A stretch of 64,000 bases of DNA from Dinoroseobacter sp013215265 (GTDB taxonomy: Bacteria; Pseudomonadota; Alphaproteobacteria; Rhodobacterales; Rhodobacteraceae): positions 1,984,001-2,048,000 of the forward strand of contig OY829366.1 in assembly GCA_963691755.1 (NCBI GenBank), in the 5' to 3' direction. The position numbers and the translations under genes are program-made. Below are positions 35,137-44,201 of the stretch, in pieces. Below the pieces are notes generated by a model, which saw only the letters and a program-made list of their open reading frames with translations, had not been told where the DNA came from and searched no databases. Each line of letters begins with the position of its first letter. Position 1 is the stretch's first letter.

Positions 35137-37017
35137 GTGCCAATCGAATTGACCGTTGAGATGATCGTAGTTCTTGCGATCCTTGGTGTGACCGTGCTGC
35201 TCTTTATCACGGAGTTTTTCCGAATAGATTTCACGGCCATTTTGGTGATGATCTCGCTAGGTGTGCTGTCACAATTTCCTGCGCTTAGTAGCCTTGCCGA
35301 TACAAGCCGTTTGTTTGAAGGCTTTGCATCCAACGCCGTGATCTCGATCATCGCGGTGATGATTATTGGGGCTGGTCTCGACAAAACAGGGCTGATGAGC
35401 AAAGTCGCGGGAACCATCCTGAAATATGGTGGAAAAACTGAAGTCAGGATCATTCCAATTATATCCGGCACGGTTGGAGTAATCTCCAGTTTCATGCAGA
35501 ATGTGGGTGCGGCCGCGCTCTTTTTGCCCGTTGTCAGCCGGATTTCAGTGCGTACGGAACTTCCCTTGAGTCGTCTTCTGATGCCAATGGGGTTCTGCGC
35601 AATCCTGGGCGGGACGATGACAATGGTTGGCTCATCACCGTTGATCCTATTGAACGATCTGATCGCAACGTCGAACACGGCCCTCACCGCAGACCAGCAA
35701 ATGGAGCCTTTTTCGCTCTTTGCGGTCACGCCTGTTGGTATCTGTCTGGTTCTGACAGGTATCTTGTACTTCGTGCTTCTGGGGCGATGGGTTCTGCCAA
35801 ATCACGGAAACAAGGACGAAGCTGGCGCAGGCCAATCGGTTCGGGACTATCTCAAGAAAATCTATGGGCTAAAATCTGATCTGGTTGAGGTGGTGGTTCC
35901 GCAAGGGTCTATTCTGCGGGGACAGACCTTTGGCGACATTATGCTGGCCCATAACCTTTATATCGTGGGCTCTTATCACCGTGGGCAGCGCTGGTTTACG
36001 CCGCTTCTGACCACCAAGGTGGAAGATCCATGTCGTTTGGCAATCCTTGGGCGCCGGAAGGTGATCCAGGATATCGCGGATGTCTACGGGCTGGAGGTCT
36101 TGCCTGAGCTCGACATTTTCGCCGAAGCTTACGCCCCAACTGTTGCTGGTGTCGCTGAGGTGGTTATCCCACCCGATTCCAATCTGATCGGAAAAAGTGC
36201 CCGCGACGTGACGATGCGGAAAACCTATGGTCTGGGCCTGCTTGCAGTTCATCGAGGCGGGGAGACTCTCAGCCTTGTTGAGACAGAAGAACATGAGGCT
36301 ACGGATATCGGCCAAGAGCCGTTCCGCGCCGGTGATACTTTGGTTGCGTTTACCGTCTGGGAAAATCTCGCGCGCTTGACCAAGGACCGTGACTTCGTGG
36401 TGGTGACCAGTGATTTTCCGATGGAAGAATTACGCCCCCACAAGGTTGCCTGGGCGATGATATTCTTTTTGATCGCGCTTGGCTTGATCCTGTTCACCGA
36501 TATGCGCCTGTCGCTTGCCCTGCTTGTCGGGGCCGGGGGAATGATTGCGACCAATGTTTTGCGGATCGATGAAGCTTATGAGGCGGTCAGTTGGCAAACC
36601 GTCTTTTTGCTCGCCAGTTTGATTCCCCTGGGTCAGGCCGTTCAGAATACCGGCACCGCGGCCTGGATTGCCCAGCAAATCCTTGCGCTGCTTGAGGGAT
36701 GGCCGATCTGGGCGCTACAAGCAGGTGTCGCCGTATTGGCTACCGCGTTCACGCTTGTGATGTCGAACGTGGGCGCCACCGTCCTTCTCGTGCCGCTGGC
36801 TGTGTCTATTGCCGTTGCCGCGGGCGGAGATCCGGCCATTTTCGCACTGACAGTTGCGATTTCGACGTCTAATTCGTTCCTGATTCCAACCCACCAAGTC
36901 AATGCGCTCATCATGGGACCCGCCGGATATACCGTCACAGATTTCCTGCGGAGCGGAAGTCTGATGACGATTCTGTTTCTGGCGGTTTCGCTGGTGATGA
37001 TGAACGTCGTGTTCTGA
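35137..37017 (+). CDS. SLC13-type anion permease with two TrkA-C domains
   Basis: About 626 aa. Two hydrophobic blocks of the ArsB/NhaD/DASS fold (about 1-205 and 430-626) flank a soluble insert with two RCK/TrkA-C domains (VVVPQGSILRGQTFGDIM and VVIPPDSNLIGKSARDVT). The SNVGATVLLVPL and QNVGAAALFLPV segments are the paired substrate/Na+ hairpins. Likely sodium-coupled uptake of sulfate or a dicarboxylate; substrate not assigned. GTG 35137 is preferred because GGGAGG precedes it by six bases; the upstream ATG-frame extension is unconvincing. Confidence 0.88.
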   Translation: MPIELTVEMIVVLAILGVTVLLFITEFFRIDFTAILVMISLGVLSQFPALSSLADTSRLFEGFASNAVISIIAVMIIGAGLDKTGLMSKVAGTILKYGGKTEVRIIPIISGTVGVISSFMQNVGAAALFLPVVSRISVRTELPLSRLLMPMGFCAILGGTMTMVGSSPLILLNDLIATSNTALTADQQMEPFSLFAVTPVGICLVLTGILYFVLLGRWVLPNHGNKDEAGAGQSVRDYLKKIYGLKSDLVEVVVPQGSILRGQTFGDIMLAHNLYIVGSYHRGQRWFTPLLTTKVEDPCRLAILGRRKVIQDIADVYGLEVLPELDIFAEAYAPTVAGVAEVVIPPDSNLIGKSARDVTMRKTYGLGLLAVHRGGETLSLVETEEHEATDIGQEPFRAGDTLVAFTVWENLARLTKDRDFVVVTSDFPMEELRPHKVAWAMIFFLIALGLILFTDMRLSLALLVGAGGMIATNVLRIDEAYEAVSWQTVFLLASLIPLGQAVQNTGTAAWIAQQILALLEGWPIWALQAGVAVLATAFTLVMSNVGATVLLVPLAVSIAVAAGGDPAIFALTVAISTSNSFLIPTHQVNALIMGPAGYTVTDFLRSGSLMTILFLAVSLVMMNVVF

Positions 37018-37045
37018 CGCGACATCGAAGATCTTAGCGGAATTT

Positions 37046-37122
37046 TGGTAGGCCCGGCAGGACTTGAACCCGCAACCAAAGCGTTATGAGCGCTCTGCTC
37101 TAACCAATTGAGCTACAGGCCC
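37046..37122 (-). tRNA. tRNA-Ile2 (CAT anticodon, lysidine-modified)
   Basis: 77-base cloverleaf with encoded CCA: acceptor GGGCCTG / CGGGCCT, D-arm AGCTCAATTGGTTAGAGC, anticodon loop CTCATAA, T-arm GGTTCAAGTCC. CAT could be Met or Ile2. The C4-G69 and C5-G68 acceptor pairs and the overall likeness to E. coli tRNA-Ile2 favour the TilS substrate that reads AUA; elongator Met is the alternative. Confidence 0.9.
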
Positions 37123-37227
37123 GCTACCCCCCGATTATGCTGCGACAAATCGATGGTCAAGCGGGCGTTGCTTGAGGCAGCGCGCGGAATGGTCTATCGC
37201 CGCAGCAATCAGCCGAAGGATAACCCA

Positions 37228-38271
37228 ATGAGCACTCCCAAGAACGGTCTCAGCTATGCAGAAGCAGGCGTGGATATCGACGCCGGAAACGCGCTTGTCG
37301 ATGAGATCAAGCCAGCGGCATCTGAAACGACGCGCTCGGGCGTCATGAGTGGGCTCGGAGGGTTTGGAGCGCTCTTTGATCTGAAGGATGCTGGGTTTTC
37401 GGATCCCATTCTCGTTGCTGCCACCGATGGCGTGGGCACGAAGCTGCGGATTGCAATTGACACGGGCAAGCTGGACACGATCGGTATCGACCTTGTTGCT
37501 ATGTGTGTGAATGATCTGGTCTGCCAGGGCGCGGAACCTCTGTTTTTTCTAGACTATTTTGCAACCGGAAAGCTGGAGACAGGGGCTGCTGCTACAATCA
37601 TCAAAGGCATCGCAGCGGGTTGCGCGGCCTCTGGATGCGCATTGACCGGCGGAGAAACTGCAGAGATGCCCGGTATGTATGGCGCTGGCGATTTCGATCT
37701 CGCTGGATTTGCTGTGGGTGCAATGGAACGGGGTACGCATTTACCTGCCGGGATCAGGGCGGGGGACGTGGTCCTTGGATTGGCATCCGATGGGGTGCAT
37801 TCCAATGGGTTCAGTTTGGTGCGAAAAGTTGCAGAAGTGGCAGGTCTCGACTGGGGGTCTGCAGCACCTTTTGAGAGCGGCACGCTTGGGGACGTGCTTC
37901 TGACGCCAACGAGGCTGTACGTGAAGCCGCTGCTTTCGGCTCTGAAAGCCGGCGGCGTGCATGGACTGGCTCATATCACGGGTGGTGGGCTGACAGAGAA
38001 TCTTCCACGCGTATTGCCGGACGGGCTGGGTGTTCAACTTGACCTGGACACCTGGGACCTGCCGCCTGTTTTCAGCTGGTTGCGCAACGCAGGTGGCATC
38101 GCGGATGAAGAGATGCTGAAGACGTTCAATTGCGGCATCGGCATGTGCGTGGTGGTGGAGGCAGACCAGGCCGATTCTGTCACCGAAGTTCTTCAGCAAA
38201 GCGGTGAAACTATTGTGGCGCTGGGTAAAGTGGTCGATGGCCAAGGTATCGCCTACTCTGGCAAACTATAG
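37228..38271 (+). CDS. purM: Phosphoribosylformylglycinamidine cyclo-ligase
   Basis: AIR synthetase, fifth step of purine synthesis. 347 aa. Key blocks: LSYAEAGVDIDAGN at the N-terminus, ATDGVGTKL, MCVNDLVCQGAEPLFFLDYF, GGETAEMPGMY and GLASDGVHSNGFSLVR. ATG 37228 (AAGGA upstream) gives the normal length; in-frame starts further upstream lie in or near the tRNA-Ile gene. Followed after 4 bases by purN. Confidence 0.96.
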   Translation: MSTPKNGLSYAEAGVDIDAGNALVDEIKPAASETTRSGVMSGLGGFGALFDLKDAGFSDPILVAATDGVGTKLRIAIDTGKLDTIGIDLVAMCVNDLVCQGAEPLFFLDYFATGKLETGAAATIIKGIAAGCAASGCALTGGETAEMPGMYGAGDFDLAGFAVGAMERGTHLPAGIRAGDVVLGLASDGVHSNGFSLVRKVAEVAGLDWGSAAPFESGTLGDVLLTPTRLYVKPLLSALKAGGVHGLAHITGGGLTENLPRVLPDGLGVQLDLDTWDLPPVFSWLRNAGGIADEEMLKTFNCGIGMCVVVEADQADSVTEVLQQSGETIVALGKVVDGQGIAYSGKL

Positions 38272-38275
38272 TCCC

Positions 38276-38875
38276 ATGCGTGTTGCAATCCTGATTTCCG
38301 GGGGTGGGTCGAACATGGTCACGCTCGTAGACAGTATGACCGGGGATCATCCCGCGCGCGCCTGTCTGGTCCTGTCGAACAATGCAGACGCCGGGGGGCT
38401 TGAAAAAGCCAGGGCGCGCGGTATTCCGACCGCTGTTGTGGATCATAGGCCTTTCGGCAGCGATCGTGGATCCTTTGAGGAGGCGTTGAGCGAACATCTT
38501 TCGAATGCCTCGCCCGATTTGATTTGCCTTGCCGGGTTTATGCGCATTTTGACCCCTGCCTTCGTGACCCGTTGGGCGGGAAAGATGCTGAACATTCATC
38601 CTTCGCTGCTTCCCAAATACAAAGGGCTCAACACCCACGCACGCGCGCTTGACTCCGGTGATATTGAGCATGGATGCAGCGTTCATTGGGTAACGGCAGA
38701 ACTCGATGACGGGCCCGTTTTGGGACAAGCCAAAGTCGCGATCAAAGCGGATGACACAGCGGACAGCTTGGCTGCGCGGGTCCTCAAGTTGGAGCATCGC
38801 CTTTATCCATCGGTACTGCGTGCGGTTTCAGAGAATGCACCGCTGCCAGTAATGATAGATGCAAGTAAGAGGTGA
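38276..38875 (+). CDS. purN: Phosphoribosylglycinamide formyltransferase
   Basis: Folate-dependent GAR transformylase, third step of purine synthesis. 199 aa. N-terminal ILISGGGSNM (phosphate loop), the catalytic region LAGFMRILTPAFV...NIHPSLLP and later VHWVTAELDDGPVLGQ are all in place. The start at 38276 lies 4 bases after the purM stop, so the pair forms an operon as in E. coli. Confidence 0.96.
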   Translation: MRVAILISGGGSNMVTLVDSMTGDHPARACLVLSNNADAGGLEKARARGIPTAVVDHRPFGSDRGSFEEALSEHLSNASPDLICLAGFMRILTPAFVTRWAGKMLNIHPSLLPKYKGLNTHARALDSGDIEHGCSVHWVTAELDDGPVLGQAKVAIKADDTADSLAARVLKLEHRLYPSVLRAVSENAPLPVMIDASKR

Positions 38876-39143
38876 CCCAGCGCAGCGGGCAGGAACCTTA
38901 GTGCAGGTTGATAAAGGTGTCACAACAGGCCGAATTACGACTTGATCTCGTCTTTGGATAAATGGCCGAAAACAACGAAGCTGAAGGTTTCTGCGGCTAT
39001 ATCGTGCTGTCTTGGATGGTTCAGCCGAGACCGCGCTTTGTTGAAGCGCCTTAGTGCTCTTCCACCCTGACGCGATTCCGCCTAACAATGATGCTAGGTA
39101 AATCGGTGCAGATATAATTTTCGAAGAGGCGAAGTAGGCCCAA

Positions 39144-40301
39144 ATGCAGACAATCACAACGACCGAAGCGCTGGCCGCATTCTGCGCCGACGCTGCTAAC
39201 GCCCCTTACATTACGGTCGACACGGAGTTTCTGCGCGAACGCACCTACTATGCCAAACTTTGCCTGATCCAGGTTGCGTATCCCGGGAAGGGCGACGAAA
39301 ACGCTGTGTTGGTTGATCCAATGGTCGAAGGGCTTTCGCTTGATCCGCTCCTCGAGCTCTTTAGCAACGTAGGGGTCGTGAAGGTTTTCCATGCCGCTCG
39401 GCAGGACCTCGAAATCTTCCAGGTGGATTATGGCGTCTTACCTGCACCATTGTTCGATACGCAAGTTGCAGCAATGGTTTGTGGTTTTGGCGAGCAGGTT
39501 GGGTATGAAACACTTGTGCGCAAGATCGCGCGGGCCTCACTGGACAAAACCTCACGCTTCACGGACTGGTCGCGTCGCCCGTTGTCGAATGCCCAAAAAA
39601 CATATGCGTTGGCCGACGTAACCCATCTTCGTGGAATTTATGAACACCTGTCGGCTGAGCTTGAAAAATCGGGTCGAAAAGCCTGGGTCGAAGAAGAAAT
39701 CTCGATCCTGACCGACCCGGAAACGTACCGTGTTGATCCTGATTTTGCCTGGCAGCGTGTGAAAACCCGTACGCATTCGGGAAAGTTCCTCGCCATCGTT
39801 CGTGAACTGGCAAGGTTTCGCGAGAGCTATGCGCAAACAAAGAATGTGCCACGAAGCCGTGTGTTCAAGGATGATGCCTTGGTCGAGATCGCATCGACCA
39901 AGCCTGCGAGCATGGAAGAGCTTGGTCGCTCACGTCTGCTGATGCGCGAAGCGCGCAAGGGCGATGTTGCATCTGGGATCTTGGAAGCCATCAAGGCAGG
40001 TCAGGCCACGAAGCCGGAAGATTTTCCCGTTTCGAAGAAATCGAGTGAGAAGTTGCAGGTTAACTCTGCTTTGGCAGACCTTTTGCGTGTGCTTCTGAAG
40101 GCAAAATCTGAAGAAGCGGGTGTGGCTCAGAAGTTGATCGCAACCAGTGCGGAACTGGACCAGATCGCAGCGGGTATATATGATGTACCGTCTTTAAAGG
40201 GCTGGCGTGGCGAGGTTTTTGGTGCAGACGCTATGCAACTGGTTGAGGGTAAGATTGCCCTGACCACCGAAGGTAATTCCGTCCGGATCGTTCCGCTTTA
40301 G
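39144..40301 (+). CDS. rnd: Ribonuclease D
   Basis: 3'-5' exoribonuclease for tRNA and other stable RNA 3' ends. 385 aa. DEDDy exonuclease motifs: VDTEFLRERTYY (Exo I), VFHAARQDLEIF (Exo II) and YALADVTHL (Exo III Tyr/Asp), then an HRDC domain (about 210-290) and a C-terminal helical region. It follows a 268-base gap after purN in which I see no gene, so it likely has its own promoter. Confidence 0.93.
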   Translation: MQTITTTEALAAFCADAANAPYITVDTEFLRERTYYAKLCLIQVAYPGKGDENAVLVDPMVEGLSLDPLLELFSNVGVVKVFHAARQDLEIFQVDYGVLPAPLFDTQVAAMVCGFGEQVGYETLVRKIARASLDKTSRFTDWSRRPLSNAQKTYALADVTHLRGIYEHLSAELEKSGRKAWVEEEISILTDPETYRVDPDFAWQRVKTRTHSGKFLAIVRELARFRESYAQTKNVPRSRVFKDDALVEIASTKPASMEELGRSRLLMREARKGDVASGILEAIKAGQATKPEDFPVSKKSSEKLQVNSALADLLRVLLKAKSEEAGVAQKLIATSAELDQIAAGIYDVPSLKGWRGEVFGADAMQLVEGKIALTTEGNSVRIVPL

Positions 40302-40365
40302 GCGTCGAGCAACGTGCAGTTCATCAAGCTCTGTTCTGAATGTTCCGAGATCTGCCGGTCCAAAA

Positions 40366-41001
40366 TCACGCTTGTTCGCGTAACTGACCCTGACCCATTG
40401 CGTCTGTTTGGGCTTTCTCGTGCAGCACTTTACGTAACCACATTCCTGCGCCGACCATGATTGCCAACGCAATAATCACGCCTGCAAAGTTCGAAATCAG
40501 ATCGGCAATCTCGCTCATGCGGTCTGTGAAACTGTAGCCAATCAGGACATAGACGCTGCTCCAGGCAGCCGCACCGATTACAGCAGGCAAGGTAAAACGG
40601 AGCCAGCCTAGCCCCGCGGCGGCACCCACGTAGGACACGTAAGGTGCGAGAGGACTGACAGCCGTACGGCTCAGAAACACCGCCCAGGCTCCCCGTCTGT
40701 CGATAAAGCCTTCTGCTTTATCGACAAGTATCGCCATTTTAGGCTTTCTTGTTAGCCGCGATCTGATCGCATTGCCTCCCTTGCGTCCCAACTGGTAGGC
40801 GCATTGATCACCTGCGACGAAGCCGACGAACGCCGCCGCTATCACTGCCCAGAGATTGAGATCGCCACTTGCAGCGAAGCCGCCTGCTGCAAGCACCAGC
40901 AGAGACGAGGGCAGGGGGATCGCAAGGCAGGACAGAAAGACGCTGGTCAGAACCAGATAGGCCCCAAGGCTCGGCACAAGCGCAAACAGCGTTTCGGTCA
41001 T
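40366..41001 (-). CDS. DedA family membrane protein
   Basis: 211 aa, SNARE-associated/DedA domain: VFLSCLAIPLPSSLLVLAAG near the N-terminus and FLSRTAVSPLAPYVSYVGAAAGL with the conserved Arg. Members act in membrane homeostasis, some as undecaprenyl-phosphate or phospholipid transporters. It overlaps the upstream 133-aa gene by 4 bases (ATGA). Confidence 0.88.
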   Translation of the reverse strand: MTETLFALVPSLGAYLVLTSVFLSCLAIPLPSSLLVLAAGGFAASGDLNLWAVIAAAFVGFVAGDQCAYQLGRKGGNAIRSRLTRKPKMAILVDKAEGFIDRRGAWAVFLSRTAVSPLAPYVSYVGAAAGLGWLRFTLPAVIGAAAWSSVYVLIGYSFTDRMSEIADLISNFAGVIIALAIMVGAGMWLRKVLHEKAQTDAMGQGQLREQA

Positions 41002-41399
41002 TCGTTGGCCTCCGGCCGTGGGCGGGGTGGTCGATTGTTCTTTTCGCCTCGGGCATCGCGTTCGGCCCTGGCAGTGTCAGCAGCATCGCGCAGCATGTCC
41101 CCAACTTCGACCATGCTCATTCCCTTCGTCTCGGCGATTTCCGACAAGGTTAGGCGACGCGCATCTCGCCCCGAGATATCTAGTGTCTCAAACATCAGTT
41201 CGGGTGGAACACCCGTACGCATTCCGACAAAGCGTGGGGTCATCCAAGCTTCAATAACAAATTCAGCGCGCGCAGGGTCATGGCGCCAGAACTGATGCAA
41301 CACGACGCGCCCTGCAAAAAATGCAACGACGCACGCCGCGAGAACAAAGAGCGTCAGCGCCTTCCAATGATGTGTTGCCAAGTAGCGTAAGCTGTTCAT
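40998..41399 (-). CDS. Membrane-anchored protein of unknown function
   Basis: 133 aa. One N-terminal transmembrane helix (about 13-32), then a soluble part with a short helix-turn-like segment (DARRLTLSEIAETKGMSMVEVGDMLRDA is split between about 77 and 105) and a charged, proline-rich tail. The TLSEIAETKGMSMVEVGDML stretch resembles repeats seen in uncharacterised membrane proteins, but I cannot name a family. Coupled to dedA by a 4-base overlap and 55 bases downstream of the VWA gene, so it belongs to this operon. Confidence 0.72.
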   Translation of the reverse strand: MNSLRYLATHHWKALTLFVLAACVVAFFAGRVVLHQFWRHDPARAEFVIEAWMTPRFVGMRTGVPPELMFETLDISGRDARRLTLSEIAETKGMSMVEVGDMLRDAADTARAERDARGEKNNRPPRPRPEANE

Positions 41400-41454
41400 C
41401 GTCTAGGTCCCATGAAGATCAAACGCAGTCTGCGATAGTTTCCGTCGCGCGTTA

Positions 41455-42636
41455 TCATCCCAAAAGCCGCATGCCGCGTGTAAGACCTTCCAAGGTCATT
41501 GGCACCATCGTGTCCTCAAAGATGTCACGGATCATCTGGATCGATTGCGTATAGCGCCAATGCGCTTCGGGCGTGGGATTGATCCAGACCGAATTGGGCC
41601 ATTGCGCGCGCGCACGCCGAAGCCAGGTTTCTCCAGCTTCCTGGTTCCAGTGTTCATTGGCGCCGCCCGGGAATGCGATCTCGTAAGGGGACATCGCGGC
41701 GTCGCCAACAAAGATACATTTGTAGTTCGGGCCATACGTGTTCAACACGTCCCAGGTTGCAGTCTGTTCAGACCAGCGACGACGGTTATCACGCCAAACA
41801 CCTTCATAAAGGCAGTTGTGAAAGTAGTAATGTTCGAGATGCTTGAATTCGGTTTTGGCCGCTGAGAAAAGTTCTTCGACGACTTTGACATGGTCATCCA
41901 TTGACCCGCCAACATCTACAAAAAGCAAAACCTTAACTGCATTGCGCCGCTCGGGCCGGGTCTGCACATCCAGATAGCCGTGTTCCGCCGTTGCGCGAAT
42001 TGTTCCATCCAGATCAAGCTCATCGGCAGCGCCATCACGTGCCCAGCTGCGCAGACGTTTCAGAGCGACCTTGATATTTCGTGTCCCCAGTTCAACCGTA
42101 TCATCGAGATTGCGAAACTCGCGCTTATCCCAGACCTTGACCGCGCGCCTGTACCGGCTTTCATGCTGGCCAACGCGTACACCTTCGGGGTTGTAGCCAT
42201 AGGCACCAAAGGGGCTAGTGCCGGCGGTTCCGATCCATTTACTACCACCTTGATGGCGGCCTTGTTGTTCTTTCAGCCGCTCGCGCAATGTCTCCATCAG
42301 TTTGTCAAATCCGCCGAGCGCTTCAATTTCGGCCCGTTCTTCTTGGCTCAGATGCTTCTCTGCCATCTTTTCAAGCCATTCCTTTGGCAGATCCACTGCC
42401 TCAAGAACGTCTTCGAAACTGACATTTTCCAATCCCTGAAAGGCATGTGCGAAGGCCTGATCGAACCGATCAAGATGGCGTTCGTCTTTCACCATTGTGG
42501 TGCGCGCCAAAAGGTAGAAGTGATCGACATCATAGGTTGCGATGCCGGACTTCATGCCCTCCAGAAAGCTGAGATATTCGCGTAAGGAAACCGGCACCCC
42601 ATGGCCGCGCAATGCTTCGAAGAAGGGGGTGAACAC
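41455..42636 (-). CDS. VWA domain protein, CoxE-like (MoxR partner)
   Basis: 393 aa. A helical N-terminal half (about 1-220), then a von Willebrand A-type domain with DVGGSMDDH at 241-249. The canonical MIDAS motif is DxSxS; here the first Ser is Gly. Other features are the YFHNCLYEGVW segment and FVGDAAMSPYE (distal Asp). Proteins of this kind pair with MoxR AAA+ ATPases in metal-cofactor insertion or protein-complex maturation; a moxR gene lies about 2.1 kb upstream in the same orientation. Confidence 0.85.
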   Translation of the reverse strand: MFTPFFEALRGHGVPVSLREYLSFLEGMKSGIATYDVDHFYLLARTTMVKDERHLDRFDQAFAHAFQGLENVSFEDVLEAVDLPKEWLEKMAEKHLSQEERAEIEALGGFDKLMETLRERLKEQQGRHQGGSKWIGTAGTSPFGAYGYNPEGVRVGQHESRYRRAVKVWDKREFRNLDDTVELGTRNIKVALKRLRSWARDGAADELDLDGTIRATAEHGYLDVQTRPERRNAVKVLLFVDVGGSMDDHVKVVEELFSAAKTEFKHLEHYYFHNCLYEGVWRDNRRRWSEQTATWDVLNTYGPNYKCIFVGDAAMSPYEIAFPGGANEHWNQEAGETWLRRARAQWPNSVWINPTPEAHWRYTQSIQMIRDIFEDTMVPMTLEGLTRGMRLLG

Positions 42637-42648
42637 GGTGTCGAACCT

Positions 42649-42810
42649 CTAGCCGCGGGCCAGATAGATCGACGCAACCAATCCGATAACGCACCACATG
42701 ATGCCGAACCCGGCGGCATATTGTGCCATATCAAAGCGGTTGCCGCCGCGCTTATTGGCCAACCATGCGCCCCAGGCTGCGCCGCCAACTAATCCAACGA
42801 GTGCCAGCAT
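42649..42810 (-). CDS. 53-residue two-helix membrane protein
   Basis: Starts MLALVGLVGGAAWGAWLANK, then a short basic/polar loop (RGGNRFDMAQYAA) and a second hydrophobic helix ending IYLARG, followed by TAG. The ATG overlaps the TGA of the DUF2927 gene (TGATG), and the stop is 12 bases from the VWA start, so it is tightly embedded in the operon. Two hydrophobic stretches (about 2-17 and 33-50) suggest a small integral membrane hairpin. Function unknown; context suggests a link to the MoxR/VWA system. Confidence 0.72.
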   Translation of the reverse strand: MLALVGLVGGAAWGAWLANKRGGNRFDMAQYAAGFGIMWCVIGLVASIYLARG

Positions 42811-44201
42811 CAGGGATCCCCAGTTGTGTCGCGTCTCTCAGGTGAGACCGAGGCAATTTCTACCAACCGGGCGCGTATTTCTCCGGCGTCACCGAAGCCA
42901 TATCGCGCCCATCCAAGACTGTCGAGGCGAACAGCTTGCGCCTCGGCGGGGCGTCCTTCCAGTGTGAGCGCCTCTGCTTTCATCATCAAAAGAGTGGCGA
43001 GCAACGACGCATTTTGTGCGGCGGTTACCGCAGGGAGGCTGTCGTCGACCAACCTTAAGGCTGCATTGCCGTTCCCTGTGGACAGCGCAAAGGCTGCCAG
43101 CTGAACGGCCACATGCGCGCGATGGATCTCGGTCCCGGGCACCTGTGAATAAAATTGGCCGGCAGTCACAAATGCGGGCAGCGCCAATTCGGCTTTTTGA
43201 CCAAGCGAAAGACGTCCCAGCGCATAAAAGCTAAAACCTTCGCGTACAGGTCCCAGATTGGAAGACTGGGCGATCTGAACGGCGCGTTGTGCGGCATTGA
43301 CCCGTCTGCGCGAACTTGTGCCCGGACCAAGTGCTGTTTCGATCGCGTCCACCCAGGCCCGCGGTGCAACCTGTCCGGTCTGCACAGAACGCCCCCCGGA
43401 ACGACCCGGTGCTGTGCGCGCTAGTACGCCAGGCAGGATTGCGGCTACCTGCTGTCGCGTCATCCCGCTTTGCAGCTCTGGCGCATAGGCCGTTCGCAGC
43501 ATGATCATATCAAACTGCGTCAGCACCATGTGGAAGTTGTCCTCGTTGAAGATGCTGTCATTCAGTCGATAAAGATCGTTCAATGGCCCAACCGCCTGCG
43601 CGATCTCTTCATGCAGACAATCCCGGACTTCCTGCGGGCTGACATCGTTCGGAATAAATACCGCAGCACTTGTTCTGGTGCTGAGGGTCGACCAATCCAC
43701 AAGACGACTGCGCCTGTTGCGCACAAACTCTCTCCATGAGCCCACATTCGGCACCACAAAACAGGCAGCCTGCGGGACATAACGCTGAAGCTGTCTGCGC
43801 GGCAGGGTTTCGACGATCAGATTGGCCGCTTCGAAACTACGAGCGGGTGCAATATCGATCCCTGCTTCGCGACGCATTCGTCCGAGCAACGAACTCAGAT
43901 CCCTCGAGAGCGTGGGAGGCGTGTTTGCCCCAGCCACTGCTACGCGGATCGGCCCTTCAAAACGCGTGAACCTTTGAAGGGCACGTCCATTTTCCATTAG
44001 GAAACTTAAGTCAAGGAAATCCGCGGCCAATTGCGCACGGGTACGTCGTGTCGGCGCTGGACTGGCCGTACCGAAAGCCTTCATTGCCGGAAGCTCGGTT
44101 GAAAGGGCGGGCGTGGCACGCCTTTCAACAGGCGCGTCCTCCAACGGAACCGTTGCGCAACCAGCTACCAGGGCCAAGAAAAGGGTTAAGGCAATCCTCA
44201 A
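42810..44201 (-). CDS. DUF2927 lipoprotein
   Basis: 463 aa. Lipoprotein signal with lipobox LVAGC (Cys15), a Pro/Ala-rich linker, then the DUF2927 domain (about 55-260) with CLHEEIAQAVGPLNDLYRLNDSIFN-like core containing an H-E-E triplet. The C-terminal third (about 290-460) is helical and TPR-like (GRLSLGQKAELALPAF; ALRLVDDSLPAV). The HEE core hints at a degenerate zinc-peptidase-like site but this is inference. It overlaps GNAT upstream (ATGA) and the 53-aa gene downstream. Confidence 0.8.
   Translation of the reverse strand: MRIALTLFLALVAGCATVPLEDAPVERRATPALSTELPAMKAFGTASPAPTRRTRAQLAADFLDLSFLMENGRALQRFTRFEGPIRVAVAGANTPPTLSRDLSSLLGRMRREAGIDIAPARSFEAANLIVETLPRRQLQRYVPQAACFVVPNVGSWREFVRNRRSRLVDWSTLSTRTSAAVFIPNDVSPQEVRDCLHEEIAQAVGPLNDLYRLNDSIFNEDNFHMVLTQFDMIMLRTAYAPELQSGMTRQQVAAILPGVLARTAPGRSGGRSVQTGQVAPRAWVDAIETALGPGTSSRRRVNAAQRAVQIAQSSNLGPVREGFSFYALGRLSLGQKAELALPAFVTAGQFYSQVPGTEIHRAHVAVQLAAFALSTGNGNAALRLVDDSLPAVTAAQNASLLATLLMMKAEALTLEGRPAEAQAVRLDSLGWARYGFGDAGEIRARLVEIASVSPERRDTTGDP

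Noticed and set aside
36642..37079. 145-codon minus-strand frame starting in the tRNA-Ile gene
   Set aside because: Antisense to the SLC13 permease, with a tRNA-derived N-terminus (MVAGSSPAGPTK). No support as a gene.
38962..39054. 30-aa frame between purN and rnd
   Set aside because: ATG to TAG is open, but there is no good ribosome-binding site and no feature beyond chance in the 268-base gap.
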